A DNA stretch of 64,000 bases from Fidelibacterota bacterium (GTDB lineage Bacteria; Fidelibacterota; Marinisomatia; SCGC-AAA003-L08; TS1B11): NCBI GenBank assembly GCA_004124875.1, contig SCKJ01000002.1, forward strand, positions 62,001-126,000, written 5' to 3'. The notes beneath the pieces are model-generated. The model did no database searches. It was not told the DNA's origin and saw only the letters and a program-made list of their open reading frames with translations. Of this stretch, positions 58,975-64,000 are shown piece after piece. The position numbers and the translations under genes are program-made. Position 1 is the first letter of the stretch. Each line of letters opens with the position of its first letter.

Positions 58975-59222
58975 CGCCCTATGAGACCAACCTGTTCCTT
59001 AAAGGTCTCCGTGATGAAAGGCAGTCCCGGATGACGGCCGCCTATGCCACCGCCTACCTGGGCAAGGTCAAGAAGTTCCCCGGGCTCGATGCCTTCCTGC
59101 GGCAGATGGGTTTCAAGGTGAAACATAAGCTGCCCGGCAAAAAGGAACTGCGTGCCAAGGTGGCCATGTTCGGCGAATTCATAAAGTCGATGGGTAAGCA
59201 GCAGGAGGAGCCGCGTGGCTAG
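58872..59222 (+). CDS. Tail assembly chaperone, frameshift extension
   Basis: Frame -1 to the short chaperone and open across its whole end, to 59222. It reads FWRLTPYETNLFLKGLRDER and later KKFPGLDAFL, the conserved second half (gpT-like) that all such chaperones join by frameshift. It has no suitable ATG for the conserved part. A candidate slip heptamer A AAC CCT is at 58866-58872, in zero frame as AAC CCT and -1 as AAA CCC. The fusion would have 225 residues. The site is a proposal; the fused product is well supported. Confidence 0.7.
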   Translation, partial: SDGSGEKVAFDDWLEWSLSGCAAGGLSPDRFWRLTPYETNLFLKGLRDERQSRMTAAYATAYLGKVKKFPGLDAFLRQMGFKVKHKLPGKKELRAKVAMFGEFIKSMGKQQEEPRG

Positions 59223-61044
59223 CCAACCGGTCGTCGGGATGTTTGCCGAGCTGTCCGCCCGGACGGCCAAGTTCCATGCGGGCTTCAAGAAGGGGCGGGA
59301 GGAGGTCCGGCGGTTTTCGCGCAAGTCGGGACGCTCGTTTGAAACACTCAGGGGCAAGGTCAAGAAACTGAGCAAGAGCCTGTTCAGCCTGAAAGGTGGC
59401 ATCATCGCCCTGGCCGGTCCCGCCGTGCTGGGAGCACTCATTGTCAGTTCCCTGGATACGGCCGACGCTATTGCCAAGACCGCCGACAAAGTGGGACTCC
59501 ATACCGATGAACTGCAGGAAATGCGCTTCGCCGCGAACCGGGCCGGCGTGGCCCATACGGCCCTCGACATGGGCATGCAGAGGTTCAGCCGGAGGATGGG
59601 CGAGGTGGCACAGGGTATGGGGTCCGCTCTGGCGGTATCCAAGCAGTATGGCATCCAAGTCACTGATAATGAAGGCCGGATGCGCTCGAATATGGATATT
59701 ATGGGCGACTGGGCAGAGGTGATTAAGAATACGGAAAGTGAGCAGGAGCAACTGCGCATCGCCTTCCAACTGTTCGACAGCGAAGGGGCGGCGCTCGTGA
59801 ACCTGTTGCGCCTGGGCCGGGATGGCATGGATGAGATGCGGCAGAAGGCGCGGGATCTCAGCCTGGTGCTGAGCGAGGATATGGTACGAGACGCTGAAGG
59901 GGCCAAGGATGCCATCAGTGATCTCACTGCGGTGGTGAAAATTGGTTTCACGAAAGCCGTCCTGGGCAACGCTAAAGCTATCGAGGATCTGACGCTGAAG
60001 TTGGCGGAGGGGCTGCCCAAGCTGATATCGTGGGTGAAGGAGTTTGCCAAATTTGTGGGATTGGTCAAAGAGACCCCTACGGAAATGGAGAAGTTGGAGG
60101 CGGAGTACCAGAAACAAGCAGAAGCTCTCCGTGTGAATAAGCAGGCGTTCATTGATGTCCGAAAACAGATTAATCAGTTTGGTAAGGACACGGAGGCGAA
60201 CCGGGAGAAGTTAGAACATTATTCCACTAACATTGAGACGGCTACGGCAAATATAGAGATACTAGAAAAGCAGATGGATGCGTTGGGCGATGAGAGCCAG
60301 GAGTTGGCCCAGACAGACCTGCCTGCGGTGGCGACGTCCACTGCAGAATATGATGCCGCCGTTGCGCTCCTAATCCCGGATGTTGACAGCCTCACTTTTA
60401 AGCTGCGTGAGATGAAGAGGGCCACGGACGATGCTGGTGGTGGCGCTGACGACGCGGCTGATGGGCTTGATGCTATGGCCTCGTCCGCCCGCCGCGCTGG
60501 CCGGGTCACCGGTGACGCCTTTTCTGGTGTGATCGCTAAAGGGGATGATGTCGTCGAAGTATTTGAAAGGATGGCGGTGGAACTGGGGATCATCGTGGTT
60601 AAGGCGCTGGTCTTTCAGGCTATCATGGCAGCCATAACGGGCGGCGGAGGTACGGCTTCTTCTGCCACGGCTGGTTTCGTGAAGGGGTTGTTCGGGTTTG
60701 CCCAGGGTGGCGTGTTCGATAGCGGGCGTCTGCAGCGGTTTGGATCAGGCGGCATCGTCAGCCGGCCAACGATGTTTGCCCATGGGGGTGGCGTAGGGAT
60801 CATGGGCGAGGCGGGCACGGAGGCCATTATGCCGCTGACCCGCATGGCCGGTGGCGACCTGGGCGTCAAAGCCGACATGGGGGGTGTAGAAGAACGCCTC
60901 GATCAACTTATCGCCAATCAGTCGAACGCCGTGGTGGTCCCGGCCGATATGTACAACTTTATTGTCTCCATGTTCGACGGCCCCGTGGATGACGCCATCC
61001 GCAACGGTGAAATAACCATTCGCTCATCCGCAGTGGGGGACTGA
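59215..61044 (+). CDS. Tail tape measure protein
   Basis: 609 residues with a GTG start behind an aggagg site. Basic N-terminal helices (FKKGREEVRRFSRKSGRSFE), a hydrophobic stretch (62-82), long helical central region (280-350) and a C-terminal glycine-rich domain with AHGGGVGIMGEAGTEAIMPL. It sets tail length; with about 0.15 nm per residue the tail would be near 90 nm, an estimate only. Confidence 0.88.
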   Translation: MASQPVVGMFAELSARTAKFHAGFKKGREEVRRFSRKSGRSFETLRGKVKKLSKSLFSLKGGIIALAGPAVLGALIVSSLDTADAIAKTADKVGLHTDELQEMRFAANRAGVAHTALDMGMQRFSRRMGEVAQGMGSALAVSKQYGIQVTDNEGRMRSNMDIMGDWAEVIKNTESEQEQLRIAFQLFDSEGAALVNLLRLGRDGMDEMRQKARDLSLVLSEDMVRDAEGAKDAISDLTAVVKIGFTKAVLGNAKAIEDLTLKLAEGLPKLISWVKEFAKFVGLVKETPTEMEKLEAEYQKQAEALRVNKQAFIDVRKQINQFGKDTEANREKLEHYSTNIETATANIEILEKQMDALGDESQELAQTDLPAVATSTAEYDAAVALLIPDVDSLTFKLREMKRATDDAGGGADDAADGLDAMASSARRAGRVTGDAFSGVIAKGDDVVEVFERMAVELGIIVVKALVFQAIMAAITGGGGTASSATAGFVKGLFGFAQGGVFDSGRLQRFGSGGIVSRPTMFAHGGGVGIMGEAGTEAIMPLTRMAGGDLGVKADMGGVEERLDQLIANQSNAVVVPADMYNFIVSMFDGPVDDAIRNGEITIRSSAVGD

Positions 61045-63194
61045 TGCCGTCCACCATGTCCAGCACCTTCCGGGCGCAGGCGGCCATTACCGGCATCGTG
61101 GTGCCACTGGTGCGCCTCCTCTTCGATGGCGGCGCCAACTACCTTGGACTGACGCTGGAGGGGTCCAGCATGGAGCTGGCCGGGGACAACTATCTGGGGC
61201 TGCTCACGGCCTGGCCCGCAGGCAACGGTGGGCTCAATGTCAAGACATTCGCGCCGCTGGTGAGCAACGCGCGGCTGCCCATCAACAACGGCAAGATACA
61301 TGAGACGCAACGGGCCAGCGACTGGTTCGAGGACGGCGGCAACGCCAGCGGCTTCCATAACCGGGTGGCGGAGATCCGGCTCTGGACGCCGGGGATCACC
61401 ACCTGGGCCGACTGCTTCCGGCAGTTCTATGGCAAGGTGCGCGACGTGAAGCCGGGGCTCGGGGTGATGAACGTGCTGCTGCAGGACGACAGCGAAGGGA
61501 CGCTGAGCCAGCTGACCTTGCCGCGCAGCCAGGTCAACTTGACGGACCACCCGGACGCGCCATCCTTTGAGCTGGGCAAGTATGTGCCTATCTGCATCGG
61601 GGCCATTGACCGGGCGCCGGGCGTTTTCACTAAGGGCGATGTGTCGGGTGGGATCGGTCAGCGGGTGCAGTTCGACGATGTGGCCTATGCGCCGGACGGG
61701 CTGCATTCCTTCATCACGGAAACGGTGTACGGCCAGACCTTTGGGCCGCTGTACGTGGCGACCGGGGATGCCGTTAACCAGGAAGCCAACATCAATGAAA
61801 CCGACGAGAAGGCAAACTGCAGGATCAGGCTAAACGCCAGCGCCGCGTCCACGTTTACCATCAGGATCATCCCGGCGCCGATCGGCGAGGACGGCTGGAC
61901 GGCAGCCAACCCGGAGAATGCCATCGATGGGAACACGGCTACCTCAACCGTGGAGAACAGTTTGGGCAATTACGATAAGACACTCGAGATCATCGTGCCC
62001 CACCCCGGCGAAAAACTGGCCGGTAAAACCGCTTCCACTTATGCCTTGTGCCGGGTGAAGGCGGCCCTCGACGCAGTGTCTGTTGGCACGCTCACGATTA
62101 CACTTGAAGGGAATATCCTGACGGTGAATGTCGTCCAGGAGACGGTGGCGAATTCGTCGACGGAATTCAACAACATCGACGGGCCGGACGGGCTGACCGA
62201 CAAGCAGCTCAGCAGCAGTCACTTTCTCGACGATTGGCAGTTCACCTACCGCGCCAAAGTGATCAACAATCCCTCGCCCAAACAGGCGACATCGACGCTG
62301 TACGAGTTGACTATTTATGCAACGCTTGTCAGTGGGTCCGGTGCCCTGGAATGGAAATGGCTGGTCAACCTCAAAGGCCGCAAGGACGATGGCTCCGGCA
62401 CCTACACCGGGTCGGCGGGCGCGCTCATTGAGAACCCAGCCGATGTGATGCGCCAGATACTGGCCAACGATTGCGCTGTGGCCAACATCGACACCGCCGC
62501 CTTTACCACCGCCCGGACCGCCCGCAGTGGCTGGAAGTACGCCTTCTCCTACGGCATCAATGACAGTGCCACCGCCCGGAAGCTGTTCACCAAGTGGGGC
62601 CAGGACGCGCTCATGGCGATATTCTACAACCTGGACAACGAGCTGACCATCAAGGCCATCGCCGACACCTACAGCGACAGCGACGTGGACCGCACACTCG
62701 ACTGGAAAGTGCTGGAGCGGCTGGGCAAGATCGTCCCTGGCCGGACGAGCATCGAGGACATCATCACCAAAGTGGTGGTGAACTACAACTGGAACTATGT
62801 CTCGGGGAACTATGCGTCACAGGTGACGGCTGAGTCGACCACCATGCAGACCAAGTACAACGTGACGGCCGCCGAGACCACGCTGACGCTCGACCTGCCG
62901 GAAGTTCGCCACACTACCACGGCCCAGAATATCGCCGACCGGATACTCAAGTGGCGGCAGCAGCCGCATAACCTCCTGGAGGTGCCGCTGCCGGTGGAGG
63001 ACTGGGACCTGGCGCCGGGCGACGTGTACAAACTGACCAATGTGGATGGCAAAGCGGCCGGCCTGGGTGAGGACGTGACCGTAGAGGTGACGCGGGCGGG
63101 GCAGCCGATCTACCCTTACTGGTGGATCTACCAGACGCCGTGGGGTGGCGGCGCCAAAACGGCGAAAGCCATCCAGCTGCATAAGACGACCTGA
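61044..63194 (+). CDS. Tail tip or baseplate protein
   Basis: 716 residues, coupled to the tape measure (TGATG). The N-terminal part (LVRLLFDGGANYLGLTLEGS) and blocks YVPICIGAIDRAPGVFTKGD, PADVMRQILANDCAVANIDT and VPLPVEDWDLAPGDVYKLTN fit large siphovirus tail proteins of the baseplate hub type. A beta-rich insertion at 245-450 may be an adhesion domain. Confidence 0.7.
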   Translation: MPSTMSSTFRAQAAITGIVVPLVRLLFDGGANYLGLTLEGSSMELAGDNYLGLLTAWPAGNGGLNVKTFAPLVSNARLPINNGKIHETQRASDWFEDGGNASGFHNRVAEIRLWTPGITTWADCFRQFYGKVRDVKPGLGVMNVLLQDDSEGTLSQLTLPRSQVNLTDHPDAPSFELGKYVPICIGAIDRAPGVFTKGDVSGGIGQRVQFDDVAYAPDGLHSFITETVYGQTFGPLYVATGDAVNQEANINETDEKANCRIRLNASAASTFTIRIIPAPIGEDGWTAANPENAIDGNTATSTVENSLGNYDKTLEIIVPHPGEKLAGKTASTYALCRVKAALDAVSVGTLTITLEGNILTVNVVQETVANSSTEFNNIDGPDGLTDKQLSSSHFLDDWQFTYRAKVINNPSPKQATSTLYELTIYATLVSGSGALEWKWLVNLKGRKDDGSGTYTGSAGALIENPADVMRQILANDCAVANIDTAAFTTARTARSGWKYAFSYGINDSATARKLFTKWGQDALMAIFYNLDNELTIKAIADTYSDSDVDRTLDWKVLERLGKIVPGRTSIEDIITKVVVNYNWNYVSGNYASQVTAESTTMQTKYNVTAAETTLTLDLPEVRHTTTAQNIADRILKWRQQPHNLLEVPLPVEDWDLAPGDVYKLTNVDGKAAGLGEDVTVEVTRAGQPIYPYWWIYQTPWGGGAKTAKAIQLHKTT

Positions 63195-64000
63195 TGCTGG
63201 GCGCCCGCACCATCACGCTCTATCCTGACCTGGGCAGAAAGTACCTGCAGACGGGCCATCCCCTGCTGCGGCTGGCCACCGGGTTCGCGGCCAACAACCT
63301 GGCGATTGCCCAGGATGGCCAGCTCTATAACCTGATGGACCGGGACCGCAACGCCCGGTCGACGATCACCCTGGCGGCCCTGTCCATCAACGGCGGCTTT
63401 GACGATGCCACCGGCTGGACGGCGGGGGGTAATTGGAATATTGGCGGGGGTAAGGCCAGCACAGACAGTGGCGCCGGCACAAGCGATTTGACCCGCGCAA
63501 CCGCCATGATAGTCGGGGTGACTTACTCGGTGACCTTTACAATCCTTACCCAGGTTTCGGGCGATGTAAAGGTGAAACTCGGCACCGCCGCCGGTACAGT
63601 CCGGACTGCGCCGGCCACCTATACGGAGATCATCACCTGTGCCGGCAACACGACGCTAACTCTCAGCGCCGATGATGCCTCGGAGCTGGCTATCGACAAT
63701 GTGTCGATCACACCGATGAGCGGCTACTACCTGGAGTATGGCTTCGACAAGCGGCGGGACTTCGATAGCCTGGTCATTGACGGCCACAACCTGCGCAATG
63801 TCTACCCGGACCAGCTGGGGCAGATGATCGAGCCCAAGACACACACCTCGTCCAGCCATGCCTCGGCCAGTGACGTGGCCGCCGACAGTTACGTGTCCCG
63901 GCTGCTGGGCAAAGCGACGCCGTTCCTTGATCTTGACGGGGTGGATGATAAGGTGAGCGTGGCCGATTCGCCGCAGCTTGATTTCGGGAAGGGGGACGGC
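63194..64000 (+). CDS. Tail fibre-like protein with carbohydrate-binding and LamG-like domains, partial
   Basis: ATG 63194 overlaps the previous stop, and the frame is open to the window edge (269 codons). Residues about 75-180 contain a CBM-like beta sandwich (INGGFDDATGWTAGG, ending ELAIDNVSITP). From about 250, LDLDGVDDKVSVADSPQLDF is the characteristic start of a LamG/concanavalin jelly roll. Likely a receptor-binding protein recognising surface glycans. Confidence 0.65.
   Translation, partial: MLGARTITLYPDLGRKYLQTGHPLLRLATGFAANNLAIAQDGQLYNLMDRDRNARSTITLAALSINGGFDDATGWTAGGNWNIGGGKASTDSGAGTSDLTRATAMIVGVTYSVTFTILTQVSGDVKVKLGTAAGTVRTAPATYTEIITCAGNTTLTLSADDASELAIDNVSITPMSGYYLEYGFDKRRDFDSLVIDGHNLRNVYPDQLGQMIEPKTHTSSSHASASDVAADSYVSRLLGKATPFLDLDGVDDKVSVADSPQLDFGKGDG

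Larger units (their letters stand above)
28227..64000 (+). mobile_element. Integrated tailed prophage (HK97-type head, siphovirus-like), right end not in window
   Basis: Starts next to tRNA-Ser(GGA) with an integrase, followed by a repressor operon, early genes, endolysin, terminase, portal, protease, capsid, head-tail and tail genes in the canonical order. There is a tape measure gene but no tail-sheath gene, so a non-contractile tail is likely. The last gene is cut by the window edge. Lytic genes show no widespread frameshifts, so the phage could be inducible. Confidence 0.9.

Noticed and set aside
58872..60152. Leftward open frame of 426 codons opposite the tape measure gene
   Set aside because: It is opposite a recognisable tape measure protein, has Ser/Arg-rich low-complexity translation and no domain; a GC-rich shadow frame.

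Overview
The window is bacterial chromosome with a large integrated tailed phage in its right half. The host looks like a member of the Fibrobacterota-Chlorobiota-Bacteroidota (FCB) superphylum, perhaps Neomarinimicrobiota (Ca. Marinimicrobia), Calditrichota or Ignavibacteria. The main evidence is a secreted protein ending in a type IX secretion (T9SS) sorting domain of the YPNPFNPTVTIRY type, preceded by a 3-coathanger-like segment, and an envelope protein with GIGTT repeats. The exact phylum is an inference.

Bases 1-28226 are chromosome. First come the end of a CaCA exchanger gene and ftsE-ftsX. A tight run of seven secreted or lipoprotein genes (2200-9526) follows behind a clear sigma70-like promoter; it includes two putative metallopeptidases, an FG-GAP protein and the T9SS cargo. 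Next are hrcA-grpE-dnaJ, a ComEA-like protein, a PilM/PilN-like pair, rsmD-coaD-pta, an FmdB-type zinc ribbon, icd, obg and dprA. The last part holds three serine tRNA genes (GCU, UGA, GGA) within 6.6 kb, around a class III cyclase-TPR gene and argG-argH. Two of these tRNAs are followed by a second copy of their own 3' end. The third is the apparent phage attachment site.

Bases 28227-64000 are a prophage of HK97-type head and long, probably non-contractile tail; its right end is outside the window. A leftward lysogeny operon encodes the repressor, a 22-residue peptide, a PD-(D/E)xK protein with HsdR N-terminal features, a superinfection-immunity-like membrane protein and the integrase. The rightward early operon is a chain of small, translationally coupled genes with a Gp37/Gp68 (DUF5131) protein, a C5 and an N4/N6 DNA methyltransferase, HNH proteins, a GH108 endolysin, a DnaC-like loader and, most unusually, a SpeD-like pyruvoyl-enzyme homologue coupled to a DUF3326 protein. 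Leftward membrane-protein genes interrupt this operon. One such insertion, a tandem duplicate, coincides with truncation of a Lin1244/DUF4373-like replication gene. The late operon runs HNH, small and large terminase, portal, protease, capsid, head-tail connector, then a four-gene insertion (MptE/DUF115-like protein, SAM methyltransferase, lipoprotein, KpsS-like glycosyltransferase), then head closure, HK97-gp10, tail completion, tail tube, a frameshifted tail chaperone, tape measure and tail-tip proteins.

Small palindromic repeats built on ccttcgagagcctcagggtgac-like sequence lie in intergenic sites of both chromosome and phage. In at least three phage genes they form part of the coding sequence. 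The most notable candidates for undescribed biology are the SpeD-like/DUF3326 pair, the lysogeny operon as an exclusion module, the sugar/methyl cassette inside the head-tail genes, and the tRNA-Ser tail repeats.
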